A stretch of 64,000 nucleotides of DNA from an uncultured Prevotellaceae bacterium (GCA_902774815.1 CACYJV010000005.1:62001-126000), one strand, 5' to 3'; counted from the stretch's first letter, positions 33,359 through 42,582 are shown. Notes: generated from the letters alone by a model not told the origin. Made by a program: numbers and translations.

Positions 33359-35158
33359 ATGAAACGCTTCGCTACGACCTTGGTGCTCCTCACTGTAGCA
33401 CTGCTTACCACAATGGCACAACAGGTGCCGCAAATCGGAAACGTCCTCGGACGAAACACCACTTCGCTCAATGGCCCCTGGCACTACATCGTCGACGTTC
33501 AGGAAGAGGGCTATTACGACTACCGAATGAACCCTACGCGCTGGGGATTCTTCCGCAATGCCAAGCCACAGAAGCCTGAGGACCTCATCGAATACGACTT
33601 CGACAAGGCTGAAACCATGGAGATTCCTTCCGATTGGAACACGCGCGACCAGCGATTGTTCTTCTACGAAGGAACTGTTTGGTTCATGAAGAGGTTCAAC
33701 AAGCCTGCTCCCGCACAGGGAGGCGAGAAGAGGCGCACGCTGCTCTACTTCGGAGCCGTGAACTACGACTCCCACGTTTACGTGAACGGACACCATGTGG
33801 GTCACCACATCGGTGGTTTCACCCCGTTCAACTTCGACGTGACTGACCAATTGCAGGAGGGCGAGAACGTCGTCATCGTGAAAGTCGATAACAAACGCCA
33901 TGCTGAGGACGTGCCTACGCAGATCTTCGACTGGTGGAACTATGGCGGTATCACGCGCGATGTGCTGCTGGTCGATGTTGCCGAAACCTACGTTGAGAAC
34001 TTTAACCTGCAGCTTCTCAGCCTCGAAGGTCGCCGTTTGGGCTTCTCAGTGAAGCTGAATAAGGCCGAGGCTGGCCATAAGGTGACGCTCAGCATTCCTG
34101 AACTGAAGATTAAGAAAGACCTCGTGACCAACAGCGAAGGCACAGCCACAACCTACATGAAGGCTAAACCTGTACTGTGGTCGCCCGCCACGCCTAAACT
34201 ATATAAGGTGGAGGTCAGCCTGAACGGCGAGACGATCAGCGACGAGATTGGCTTCCGCAAGATTGAAACGCGTGGCAAGCAGATTCTTCTCAATGGCGAA
34301 CCCATCTACCTGAAGGGCATCAGTATTCATGAAGAGAAACCTTACGGCGGCGGACGTGCCAACTCAACCGAGGATGCACACACGCTGTTGTCGTGGGCCA
34401 AGGAACTAGGCTGCAATTTCGTGCGTCTGGCACACTATCCGCACAACGAATACGCCGTACGCGAGGCCGAACGCATGGGCATCCTGGTGTGGTCGGAGAT
34501 TCCTGTCTATTGGACCATCGCCTGGAAGAACTTCGGCACCTACCAAAACGCTGAGGCACAGCTGCGCGATATGATTGCTCGCGACCACAACCGCGCTAAC
34601 GTCATCATTTGGTCGATTGCCAACGAGACGCCTCACTCGCCCGAGCGCGACCAATTCCTGGGCCGTCTGGCCACTTATGCCCGCTCGCAGGACTCCACAC
34701 GCCTCATTTCGATGGCCATGGAGGTGACTGGAGCGTCTAACTACCACAATCGTCTGCAGGACAACATGAACAAGTATGTCGATGTAGTGTCGTTCAATCA
34801 GTACATTGGCTGGTATCGCGACGTGAACGACGCTCCTAAGATGACGTGGGAGATTCCTTACAACAAGCCAGTCATCATCAGCGAGTTCGGCGGTGGAGCC
34901 AAGGCAGGATATCATGGCGAGCAGAACCAGCGCTGGACCGAAGAGTTCCAGGAAAACCTCTATCGCCAGAATTGTGCCATGCTCGACAAGATCGAGGGAC
35001 TGGCTGGTACCACGCCCTGGATCCTGAAGGACTTCCGCTCGCCCCGCCGTGTACTTACCGACATTCAGGACTACTACAACCGCAAGGGACTCTTCAGCGA
35101 CGACGGCCAGAAGAAGAAGGCCTTCTACGTGCTGAAAGAGTGGTACGAAGGGAAGTAG
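33359..35158 (+). CDS. Secreted GH2 beta-glucuronidase/beta-galactosidase
   Basis: A 599-residue exported GH2 enzyme: signal peptide MKRFATTLVLLTVALLTTMAQQ, sugar-binding jelly-roll (about 40-200: LFFYEGTVWFMKRF, VNYDSHVYVNGHHVGHHIGGFTPFNFD), Ig-like sandwich (200-300) and a TIM barrel. The acid/base Glu423 is in WSIANETPHS and the nucleophile Glu509 in IISEFGGGA. The domain layout and length fit beta-glucuronidase or short beta-galactosidase. Second gene of the hydrolase operon. Confidence 0.9.
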   Translation: MKRFATTLVLLTVALLTTMAQQVPQIGNVLGRNTTSLNGPWHYIVDVQEEGYYDYRMNPTRWGFFRNAKPQKPEDLIEYDFDKAETMEIPSDWNTRDQRLFFYEGTVWFMKRFNKPAPAQGGEKRRTLLYFGAVNYDSHVYVNGHHVGHHIGGFTPFNFDVTDQLQEGENVVIVKVDNKRHAEDVPTQIFDWWNYGGITRDVLLVDVAETYVENFNLQLLSLEGRRLGFSVKLNKAEAGHKVTLSIPELKIKKDLVTNSEGTATTYMKAKPVLWSPATPKLYKVEVSLNGETISDEIGFRKIETRGKQILLNGEPIYLKGISIHEEKPYGGGRANSTEDAHTLLSWAKELGCNFVRLAHYPHNEYAVREAERMGILVWSEIPVYWTIAWKNFGTYQNAEAQLRDMIARDHNRANVIIWSIANETPHSPERDQFLGRLATYARSQDSTRLISMAMEVTGASNYHNRLQDNMNKYVDVVSFNQYIGWYRDVNDAPKMTWEIPYNKPVIISEFGGGAKAGYHGEQNQRWTEEFQENLYRQNCAMLDKIEGLAGTTPWILKDFRSPRRVLTDIQDYYNRKGLFSDDGQKKKAFYVLKEWYEGK

Positions 35159-35207
35159 GAAAATGGAAAATGGAAAATAGATAATTGAAAATTGAAAATT
35201 GAAAATT
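35158..35207. repeat. 7-bp arrays (GGAAAAT x3, GAAAATT x3) between two GH2 genes
   Basis: Three exact GGAAAAT units (35158-35178), a short break, then three exact GAAAATT units (35187-35207). The array begins in the stop codon of the first GH2 gene and ends just before the ATGs of the next. Confidence 0.85.
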
Positions 35208-35219
35208 GATATGCAAGGG

Positions 35220-37661
35220 ATGAAGAGAGTGATGTTTTTGGCGCTCTTTCTGCTGATGGGTTTGACTTCATGGGCCGACGACGATGCTTCGCACCGGCAC
35301 GTGTTGATGGACGACGACTGGCAGTTTGCCTTTGGCCACGCAGCCGATCCGCTGAAGGACTTCGGTTGCGGCACCGAGTACTTCAACTACCTGACCAAGG
35401 CAAACAGCATCCACAACAGCGGTCCGTACAGCATGAAGTTCGATGCATCGGGTTGGCAGAAAGTCGACCTGCCTCATGACTGGGCAGTGCAGCTGCCCTA
35501 TGCCCGCAATGCCAGTCATAGTCATGGCTATAAGACCGTAGGATGGAAGTTTCCCGCCACCTCTGTCGGCTGGTATCGGAAAGTGTTCACCATCGACAAG
35601 GCCGACCTCGGCCAGCACTTCGAACTGCAGTTCGACGGCATTTTCCGCGATGCACGCATCTGGGTGAACGGTTTCTACGTGGGCGGCGAGCAGAGCGGCT
35701 ACATCCCGCAGGTGTTCGACATCACCGAATACCTGAACTACGGCGACTCCAACCTCGTCTGCGTGCGCGTTGACGCATCGTTGGAGGAGGGATGGTTCTA
35801 CGAGGGGGCGGGCATCTACCGCCATGTGTGGCTCAACCGGACGCCACCTGTCCACGTGAAGACCTTCGGCACGTTTGTACATGCCGACGACTTGCAGGAA
35901 CCATTCGCCGAAGCCACGCTGACCATAGAAACGACCGCCGTCAACGATGCCACCGACGAACGTCACTACACCCTTCAGCATACGCTGATGGATGCTGAAG
36001 GGCGCGTTGTCGGCGTCAGCGCCGAGACACACCACGCCATCGCTGCGAAGGACGAACAGTTGGCAAAGGCATCCATCCACATCAGCCAGCCGCATCTGTG
36101 GAATCTCGATGACCCCTATCTATATAAAATATGTACAAAGGTGGTCGACGAGGCCAACGGACAAAAAGACGAATACACCACAACGGTCGGCCTGCGCCAG
36201 TTACGCTTCGACGCCGACCGCGGGTTCTTCCTCAATGGCAAGTCCGTGAAACTACTGGGCGTGAACATGCATCAAGATCATGCCGGAGTGGGGGCTGCCG
36301 TGCCTGATGCCATGCAAGAGTGGACGGTGCGCCAATTGCAGGCCATGGGCTGCAATGCCATCCGTACGAGCCATAATCCAGCCACACCCGAACTGCTCGA
36401 TGCCTGCGACAGGCTGGGCATGCTCGTGTTGGAGGAGAACCGCCTTACGGGCGTGAACGACTACCAGCGCCATCAGCTGAGCACGCTCATCCATCGCGAC
36501 CGCAATCATCCGAGCATCATCCTCTGGAGCGTCGGAAACGAGGAATGGGGCATCGAGTGGAACGACTACGGCCGCCGCATCGGTGCAGCCATGCGCGAGT
36601 TTTGCCACCGGCTGGACCCCACCCGACTGGCTTGCGCCGCGACGAGCAGCGGACCGACCATCGTTGAGCCGATGGACGTGGCAGGCTATAACTACATTCT
36701 GCAGAATCCTGTCGAGGAGCACCGCGCCAACTATCCGCAGCGCATTGCCTTGGGCAGTGAGGAAACCACGGGGTGTGGCACACGCGGCGTGTATTTCGAC
36801 GATGCTGCTGGTGGTCGGATGAAAGCCATCAACCGTGCCCCACAAGGTCCCGACAGCCTGCTGAACTGCATCGAGCGCGGTTGGAAGTTCTACGACGAGC
36901 GCCCGTGGCTCAGCGGACTGTTCTATTGGACGGGGTTTGACTATCGTGGCGAGCCCAATCCGCTAGAGTTCCCTGCCACAGGTTCGGAGTTTGGCATTCT
37001 TGACTACTGCGGATTCCCCAAGGACGAGGCCTACTACCTGAAAGCGTGGTGGACCGATGAGCCGGTGCTGCACCTGCTGCCCCACTGGAACCTACAAGGA
37101 CACGAGGGCGAACAGGTTGACATCTGGGCTTACTCCAATTGCGCCGAAGTGGAACTCATTGTCAATGGCAAGAACCTTGGACGCAAGCCCATGCCAAAGG
37201 ATGGCCACCTCAGCTGGACAGCTGTTTATAAGCCTGGCTACATTGAGGCACGCGGCTTCAACAGTAAAGGCCGGCGCGTGAAAACCGAACGCATCGAGAC
37301 CACAGGTCCTGCCGAGCGCATCGCCATTCAAGCCGATCGCACAACGCTGAAGGCCGATGGCCAGGATGTCAGCATCGTCACCATCGATCTTCGCGACCGT
37401 CGCGGACGCGTCGTTCCCGATGCCTGCGAGGAGGTGCAGCTGGAGGTCAGCGGTCCCGTGCGCATTCTGGGCGTGGGCAATGGCGATCCTGCTTGGCAAG
37501 CACAGGAACAGCCGACCGAGCGCGACAGCCGCACCTTCAGCGTACGCACGTTCAACGGCCTGGCTCAGGTCATCCTGCAAGCCACCCGCGAGGCTGGTGC
37601 CGCCACCCTCACTGGCACGATGGGCAAGGCGACGGCCAGTCTGCAAGTAAGCATTCAATAG
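35220..37661 (+). CDS. Secreted GH2 beta-galactosidase, long form (DUF4982 type)
   Basis: About 813 residues. Signal peptide MKRVMFLALFLLMGLTSWAD; sugar-binding domain (VDLPHDWAVQLPYARNASHSHG, SVGWYRKVFTIDKADLGQHFELQFDGIFRDARIWVNGFYVGG); Ig-like domain; TIM barrel with acid/base Glu in WSVGNEEWGIEW and nucleophile Glu in IALGSEETTGCG; then beta-sandwich domains ending in TGTMGKATASLQVSIQ. GLFYWTGFDYRGEPNP is typical of this GH2 group. ATGs at 35199, 35211 and 35220 are in frame; the first lies inside the repeat array, so the last, which opens the signal peptide, is preferred. Third gene of the hydrolase operon. Confidence 0.88.
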   Translation: MKRVMFLALFLLMGLTSWADDDASHRHVLMDDDWQFAFGHAADPLKDFGCGTEYFNYLTKANSIHNSGPYSMKFDASGWQKVDLPHDWAVQLPYARNASHSHGYKTVGWKFPATSVGWYRKVFTIDKADLGQHFELQFDGIFRDARIWVNGFYVGGEQSGYIPQVFDITEYLNYGDSNLVCVRVDASLEEGWFYEGAGIYRHVWLNRTPPVHVKTFGTFVHADDLQEPFAEATLTIETTAVNDATDERHYTLQHTLMDAEGRVVGVSAETHHAIAAKDEQLAKASIHISQPHLWNLDDPYLYKICTKVVDEANGQKDEYTTTVGLRQLRFDADRGFFLNGKSVKLLGVNMHQDHAGVGAAVPDAMQEWTVRQLQAMGCNAIRTSHNPATPELLDACDRLGMLVLEENRLTGVNDYQRHQLSTLIHRDRNHPSIILWSVGNEEWGIEWNDYGRRIGAAMREFCHRLDPTRLACAATSSGPTIVEPMDVAGYNYILQNPVEEHRANYPQRIALGSEETTGCGTRGVYFDDAAGGRMKAINRAPQGPDSLLNCIERGWKFYDERPWLSGLFYWTGFDYRGEPNPLEFPATGSEFGILDYCGFPKDEAYYLKAWWTDEPVLHLLPHWNLQGHEGEQVDIWAYSNCAEVELIVNGKNLGRKPMPKDGHLSWTAVYKPGYIEARGFNSKGRRVKTERIETTGPAERIAIQADRTTLKADGQDVSIVTIDLRDRRGRVVPDACEEVQLEVSGPVRILGVGNGDPAWQAQEQPTERDSRTFSVRTFNGLAQVILQATREAGAATLTGTMGKATASLQVSIQ

Positions 37662-37679
37662 GAAAAACCGCTCAACCCT

Positions 37680-39056
37680 ATGAAGAGACTCATCATAACT
37701 CTTGCCTTCACCGCCGCTCTCACCATGGCAGGGGCACAGGACACCGATTTCGAGACGGCCACAGAGGCTGTCAAGAACATGGCCGTGGGATGGAATCTCG
37801 GCAACACGCTCGACAGCAACTCAGGCGACACGCTGAACATGTGGATTGAGCACTGGACGTCGCGCACCCCTTACGACTATGAGAAGGCGTGGGGCCAACC
37901 CGTGACGAAGGCTTCGCTGATGAAACTGTTCAAGGATGCGGGGTTCAACGCCATTCGCATCCCGGTGACGTGGTATCCACACATGGAGGCGAAGTTCAGT
38001 TTCTCAAGTGATAACAACAGTATCTGGTATCCGTCGCGCGACGGCTTAGGAACAAAGGTAAATGCGGCCTGGATGCGTCGCGTGAAACAGGTGGTGGACT
38101 ACGTCATCAATGCAGGCATGTACTGCATCCTGAACGTTCACCACGACACCGGTGCATCCAACACGGCGTGGCTCGTGGCCAGCGAGGCCGACTTCGAGAA
38201 GCAACGCGAACGCTACGAGGCTCTTTGGAAGCAGATAGCCGAACAGTTCCGCGACTACGACGAGCACCTGCTCTTCGAAAGCTATAACGAGATGCTCGAC
38301 GAGAAGGATTCCTGGTGCTTCGCCTCTTTTGGGTCCTCCGACTACTACAACGCTACCATCGCCCGTTCAGCTTATAACGGCATCAACAGCTATGCCCAGA
38401 CATTCGTCAACACGGTGCGTGCCACTGGTGGCAACAATGCACAGCGCAACCTCGTTGTGAACACTTACGGCGCCTGCTGTGGCGAAGGCGACTGGAGCAG
38501 TCATCTGCAAGACCCACTGAAGGAAATGAAACTGCCCGAGGACGAAGTGCCCAACCACCTGATCTTCGAAGTGCATTGCTATCCCGACATCGAGGACCTC
38601 CCTTCGGCCAAGAACACGCTGCGCGCCACCATCAACAACCTGAAGAACAACCTCGTGAAGAAAGGTGCGCCCGTGATCTTCGGCGAATGGGGCACAACGA
38701 CCAAGAATGCCTACGAACAGTATCATTCTAACATGGTCGGTTTCTACCGCTATTTCATTGAGCAGACCAAGGCCAGCGACATGGCAACCTTCCACTGGAT
38801 GGGACTCTCCGATGGTGATCATCGAACTGTTCCAGAGTTCAATCAGCAAGACCTCGTCGATGCCATTGTCAAAGGCTACTACGGCGAAGGCGGCTACATC
38901 AACGGAATCGAGAGCCTCACCTCTACCTCCTCGCAAAAGAGCCAAGAGGGCATCTACGACCTGAGCGGTCGGAGAATTGGAAACCGGAACTCGATGACAG
39001 GTCCCCTCCCGCCGGGCATCTACATCATTGATGGCCAAAAGGTCGTCGTCAGATGA
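37680..39056 (+). CDS. Secreted GH5 endoglucanase with C-terminal sorting tail
   Basis: A 458-residue exported glycanase. Signal peptide MKRLIITLAFTAALTMAGAQ; GH5 TIM barrel (about 28-395) with AVGWNLGNTLDS, acid/base Glu204 in FESYNEMLD and nucleophile Glu336 in VIFGEWGTT. NAVRIPV-like strand is FNAIRIPVTWYPHM. The C-terminal residues (YDLSGRRI...LPPGIYIIDGQKVVVR) match the short Prevotella-type tail resembling the T9SS type A sorting domain, so it may be delivered to the cell surface. Likely acts on beta-glucan, xyloglucan or a related backbone. Last gene of the hydrolase operon. Confidence 0.9.
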   Translation: MKRLIITLAFTAALTMAGAQDTDFETATEAVKNMAVGWNLGNTLDSNSGDTLNMWIEHWTSRTPYDYEKAWGQPVTKASLMKLFKDAGFNAIRIPVTWYPHMEAKFSFSSDNNSIWYPSRDGLGTKVNAAWMRRVKQVVDYVINAGMYCILNVHHDTGASNTAWLVASEADFEKQRERYEALWKQIAEQFRDYDEHLLFESYNEMLDEKDSWCFASFGSSDYYNATIARSAYNGINSYAQTFVNTVRATGGNNAQRNLVVNTYGACCGEGDWSSHLQDPLKEMKLPEDEVPNHLIFEVHCYPDIEDLPSAKNTLRATINNLKNNLVKKGAPVIFGEWGTTTKNAYEQYHSNMVGFYRYFIEQTKASDMATFHWMGLSDGDHRTVPEFNQQDLVDAIVKGYYGEGGYINGIESLTSTSSQKSQEGIYDLSGRRIGNRNSMTGPLPPGIYIIDGQKVVVR

Positions 39057-39127
39057 GAAATAATGGCCAAAGCATTTGTCGTAACTACCTAATTCCTTAT
39101 TACTAAATTTTCAAAAATAGCAACATT

Positions 39128-39592
39128 ATGATGGAAACAACATTAGTATTACTGAAGCCCAGTTGCGTACAGCGTGGGCTGATTGGCGAAATCGTCAGCC
39201 GTTTCGAACGCCGCGGACTCCGCATTGCAGGCATGAAGATGATGAAGCTCGACGAGAAGATTCTGCGCGAGCACTATGCACACCTCGCCGACCGTCCCTT
39301 CTTCCCCACGCTGGCTGCCTCGATGATGGCTTCGCCCGTCGTAGCAATGGCCGTCTCGGGCCTGGATGCCGTGCAGGTGGTACGCGTCATGACGGGTAGC
39401 ACCAACGGCCGCGAAGCCGCTCCGGGCACCATTCGTGGCGATTTCTCGATGTCGAACCAGCAGAACATCGTCCATGCCAGCGACTCCACGTCGAATGCAG
39501 CCATCGAGTTGAAGCGTTTCTTCCGTCCTGACGAAATCTTCAACTACAAAGCAGGCGCCGAAGCCTTCGTCTATGGAGCCGACGAGCTTTAA
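39128..39592 (+). CDS. ndk: Nucleoside diphosphate kinase
   Basis: A 154-residue enzyme that balances nucleoside triphosphates. Motifs: TTLVLLKPSCVQRGLIGEI, VVAMAVSGLDAVQVVRVMTGSTNGREAAPGTIRGDF and QNIVHASDSTSNA with the phosphorylated His116. The second ATG (39131) is an equally good start. It stands alone, 71 bases after the GH5 gene, with the repeat-rich gap behind it. Confidence 0.97.
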   Translation: MMETTLVLLKPSCVQRGLIGEIVSRFERRGLRIAGMKMMKLDEKILREHYAHLADRPFFPTLAASMMASPVVAMAVSGLDAVQVVRVMTGSTNGREAAPGTIRGDFSMSNQQNIVHASDSTSNAAIELKRFFRPDEIFNYKAGAEAFVYGADEL

Positions 39593-39724
39593 TGGTTTTG
39601 CGACGTCTTTTTAGCCGACACGCCACATGATAATACCCCCAAGCCAAGTCAGCCTGGCCTGGCCACCTACTACCAGATGGCCAGTCAGGCGGGCGTAGAT
39701 TTGGGTGCCGTCAACAGGCAGTTC

Positions 39725-39899
39725 GTGCCAGACGTGCCATCGTGCCACGGCCCTGCACAGCATGGGAACGACGGCGGCAGAAGCTGTGCATCAATGATTT
39801 ATTATTCTGATAATCAATCTGTTAAACAACAAAACAACATCTCTGCCATGCAGCGAGCAACATCCACGCAGAGTCGTGGCACGATGGCACAAGTGGCAC
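39725..39899. repeat. 24-bp inverted repeat pair
   Basis: Arms at 39725-39748 and 39876-39899 are reverse complements with three mismatches; the core GTGCCATCGTGCCAC is exact. They enclose 127 bases that include an A/T-rich middle. The layout resembles a small non-autonomous element. Confidence 0.7.
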
Positions 39900-40102
39900 A
39901 AACGCCATCGGGACAGGAAACGAGCCATTTAGTCGGGCCTACCTTTAGCGGAATGCTCAATCCTGACAGCCTGCCTCCGCTCCTGCGCGATGCCATGATG
40001 ACTCAGGACTCGGCAGAGGGGCGCGACATGGTCGCCTGGGATGGTGTGACGCAAAGGAAATTGCGCCCTACAGGGGCAGAATCATAAAAGTGTCGTAAAG
40101 GT

Positions 40103-40186
40103 GCTGCCCTTTCAGGGCGAAGATTAGCTTATGTCTTATAACCCAGGGTGTTACCCTGGGCTAATCGATGTAGCCCCTTTGGGGCG
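40103..40186. repeat. Cluster of short hairpins (REP-like element)
   Basis: GCCCTTTCAGGGC, then GATTAGC...GCTAATC enclosing CCCAGGG-TGTTA-CCCTGGG (40142-40160), then GCCCCTTTGGGGC. This arrangement of three small GC hairpins is a form known from many Bacteroidetes intergenic regions. Confidence 0.75.
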
Positions 40187-40307
40187 TCTTGTGCCCGCTC
40201 GGCCCGTAGGGACGCTTGCGTAGAGTGATGGAGCAAGAACAGCTATTTCAAGCCCCTCGTACCCCCTCCCCCTTATGTAAGTGCTGGGGTAAGGTTCGCA
40301 CCCACCT

Positions 40308-40333
40308 GTAGGGGCAGACCCCCGTGTCTGCCC
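40308..40333. repeat. Single-arm copy of the 26-bp palindrome arm
   Basis: Differs from the left arm at 17811-17836 at two or three positions and is also preceded by CACCT. A trace of the second arm (GGCGGGCAG) follows at about 40365. Confidence 0.8.
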
Positions 40334-40398
40334 GTGTTTCGGTGTTTTGTCTGTATTATGGAGATGGCGGGCAGGGGGTGGTTTTAGGCGCGGGGCCT

Positions 40399-42561
40399 TT
40401 ATTCCCCCTCCGCCAATCGGGCTGCCACAGCGCGGGCAGGCTTACCCGTTTCAGTCAATGGCAGGCGGTCGACACGGACGATGCGCTTGGGGCGCTCATA
40501 TTTCGTCAGCGCGGCAAACAGTTCCTCCTCATTGGGAAGAGCCACGGCCGATGTCTCCACCATCAGCACTACCTCCTCGCCAAACTTCTCGTCCTTCGCT
40601 TTCGTTATCATGAACGGAATGCCGTTCATCGCCGGGCGGAGTTTCTCCTCTATCGTTTCCATTTGCATCTTGATGCCACCGCTACAAATCACGTTGTCGC
40701 GCCTGCCAAGAATACGGAAGGGAGAGTCGGGCCGGGGCTTTTGCATTTCAGCCAAATCATTGGTGACGAGCGGCTCGTCGCAGAGATGTGGTGCACGGAT
40801 CACGAGGCATCCCTCGTCGTTCAGCGAAACGGAGATGCCAGGCAGGGGCGTATACCAGTCGCTTCGCTCAGGACCGTTCAGCCGTCGCAGGGCGATGTGC
40901 GAAAGCGTTTCAGTCATGCCGTAACTGCTCCAGACATAGTTGGGGAAATCCTTCAGTTCCTCGGCCAGCGGTTCGCTGATAGCACCACCTCCAATGAGCA
41001 AATGCTTCACGTGCAGCAACCGTTCGCGTTCCTCCGGCACCTGTAGCGAATTCCACACCTGCATGGGAACCATGGCAGCGAAGGTGAATTGAGAATTGGC
41101 GAATGATGATTGAGAATTGGCGAGCGGATGCCCACTTGGTTCCATGCTGATCAGTCGCAGCCCGCGTTCCAATGCCCTTACCACCATCATCTTTCCGGCA
41201 ATATAGTCCAACGACATGCAGAGCAACGCCGTGTCGCCAGGCTTCAGTCGCATGAAGTCGCACGTCATGCGGGCCGAAGCCATCATACGCCGTTTCTCAA
41301 CAAGCATCTCCTTCGGCGCTCCCGTCGAGCCACTGGTCTTTACCTTGACAAAAGGCGAAGGGCTGTTCCACTCATCAAGGAATGGATGGAGGTGGGAACT
41401 AGGTGCCACGACAAGCCTCCCCTTCTCTATCCTCATCTCGACGTCAGGCAACTCGATGTTATCCGTGAAGAGCTGGCCCGTTCCCAATCCTTGCGGCATC
41501 GTGATGTCTGGGCCATACACCTTTTGGGTGAAACGTGCGATGGCATACAGGCCTACGTTACTCTCCAGCGCAGACGTAATCCACGAACCGATGCCACGTT
41601 CGCGTGCCAGCCGTATCCACTCCTCGCTTCCCCTCAACCCACCATGCAGCGATGGTTTCAGAATGATGTAATGTGGGCGAATCGTGTCCAGCAGACGAAC
41701 TTTCTCGTCTGGGTCGTTCACGCCGATGAGCTCCTCGTCCAGCGCAATTGGCAGCGGTGAGTGCTGGCAGAGACAGGCCATGTCCGACCATTGGTGTTGC
41801 CGAATAGGCTGTTCTATGGAGTGGATGTCGTACTTCGCCAACTCCTCCAGACGCGACATCGCCTGATCAACCGTAAAACCACCATTGGCATCCACACGCA
41901 GCTCTATCTGCTCACGGCTGTAGCGCTCGCGGATAAACCGTATCAGCGCAATCTCACGGTCCCAATCGATGGCCCCGATCTTCAGTTTCACGCAGTGGAA
42001 TCCCGCCGCCAGCTTCTCCTCAATCCGTTGGTGCATCTCCTCGAACGTCCCCATCCAAACAAGACCGTTGATGGGGATACAAAACCCACCCCCAACCAGC
42101 CCTCCGTCGCGAATGGGGTATTCGCTCCCCTTGGTGGGGCCGCAGCCACATCGGTGGCTGCTCTGAAGACCCCAGTCGCCCGAGGGAAGGGGAGTTTTAT
42201 TAGCATTGGAGGCAATTCCATCAACAGCATGAGTATTTAAGCCCCCCTCCCCTCGGGAGGGGTTGGAGGTGGGTTTGATACTTTCCAACCCAAACAGCAT
42301 CGACGGATAGGGACGCAGCGCCTCATAGGGAATCACGCCCGTCCGCTCCACCTCGTCGCAAAACGCGCGAAGCACTTCAGCATAGTCAGGAATGTCGTCG
42401 CACGACAGTTGTGGCAGTGGTGCACACTCACCAATGCCCGTCACGCGCCCCTCCTCGTCCATAGCTGTTATGAGCCAGATGCGCCGTGTTGTATAAACGC
42501 CTCGCGATGTTCCCGCAGGCTGCTTGAAATGGAGTACACGCTCCTCGATGTTCAGTTTCAT
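40399..42561 (-). CDS. menCE: MenC-MenE fusion: o-succinylbenzoate synthase / o-succinylbenzoate-CoA ligase
   Basis: A 720-residue fusion of two successive menaquinone enzymes. Residues 1 to about 370 form MenC of the enolase superfamily: KLKIGAIDWD (KxK), RVDANGGF, SIEQPI, PIALDEELIG and ILKPSLHGG are all present. From about residue 390 MenE follows, an acyl-CoA synthetase-type ligase with KTSGSTGAPKEMLVEK, SLDYIAGKMM, SSYGMTETLSHIAL, ILGRRDNVICSGGIKM and LPLTETGKPAR. Two insertions are visible: about 65 residues in MenC (residues about 95-160), encoded by a palindromic element, and about 12 residues (NSQSSFANSQF) in MenE from 7-bp repeats. The start at 42561 (MKLNIEER) lies after the promoter. 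Confidence 0.92.
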   Translation of the reverse strand: MKLNIEERVLHFKQPAGTSRGVYTTRRIWLITAMDEEGRVTGIGECAPLPQLSCDDIPDYAEVLRAFCDEVERTGVIPYEALRPYPSMLFGLESIKPTSNPSRGEGGLNTHAVDGIASNANKTPLPSGDWGLQSSHRCGCGPTKGSEYPIRDGGLVGGGFCIPINGLVWMGTFEEMHQRIEEKLAAGFHCVKLKIGAIDWDREIALIRFIRERYSREQIELRVDANGGFTVDQAMSRLEELAKYDIHSIEQPIRQHQWSDMACLCQHSPLPIALDEELIGVNDPDEKVRLLDTIRPHYIILKPSLHGGLRGSEEWIRLARERGIGSWITSALESNVGLYAIARFTQKVYGPDITMPQGLGTGQLFTDNIELPDVEMRIEKGRLVVAPSSHLHPFLDEWNSPSPFVKVKTSGSTGAPKEMLVEKRRMMASARMTCDFMRLKPGDTALLCMSLDYIAGKMMVVRALERGLRLISMEPSGHPLANSQSSFANSQFTFAAMVPMQVWNSLQVPEERERLLHVKHLLIGGGAISEPLAEELKDFPNYVWSSYGMTETLSHIALRRLNGPERSDWYTPLPGISVSLNDEGCLVIRAPHLCDEPLVTNDLAEMQKPRPDSPFRILGRRDNVICSGGIKMQMETIEEKLRPAMNGIPFMITKAKDEKFGEEVVLMVETSAVALPNEEELFAALTKYERPKRIVRVDRLPLTETGKPARAVAARLAEGE
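41086..41127. repeat. Heptamer array (GAATTGA/GAATTGG type) in the MenE part
   Basis: Units GAATTGA, GAATTGG, CGAATGA, TGATTGA, GAATTGG in a 7-bp period. They encode a short Asn/Ser-rich run between RLISMEPSGHPL and FTFAAMVPMQVW, which adjoin more closely in related MenE proteins. Confidence 0.55.
42081..42276. mobile_element. MITE-like palindromic element in frame inside menC
   Basis: The ends are inverted repeats (AAACCCACCCCCAACC at the left, reverse complement of AAACCCACCTCCAACC at the right). GATAC flanks both sides (42076-42080 and 42277-42281), a possible target duplication. The interior contains GCAGCCAC/GTGGCTGC and CCCCTCCCCTCGGGAGGGG hairpins. Element plus duplication is 201 bp, a multiple of three, and has no stop codon in the menC frame. 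Confidence 0.8.
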
Positions 42562-42582
42562 CTTCCTTCTGCTAATCTGACG

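Larger units (their letters stand above)
39593..40398. other. Gene-poor region rich in inverted repeats
   Basis: No convincing gene is seen. An open frame of 136 codons (39677-40087) has no recognisable motif, contains a run of repeats and is probably chance. The region holds the inverted repeat pair at 39725/39876, the short-hairpin cluster near 40100-40190 and one arm of the 26-bp palindrome (40308-40333). Confidence 0.6.

Noticed and set aside
39677-40087. Open frame of 136 codons after ndk
   Set aside because: No motif, composition follows the inverted repeats it contains, and no promoter or start context is evident.
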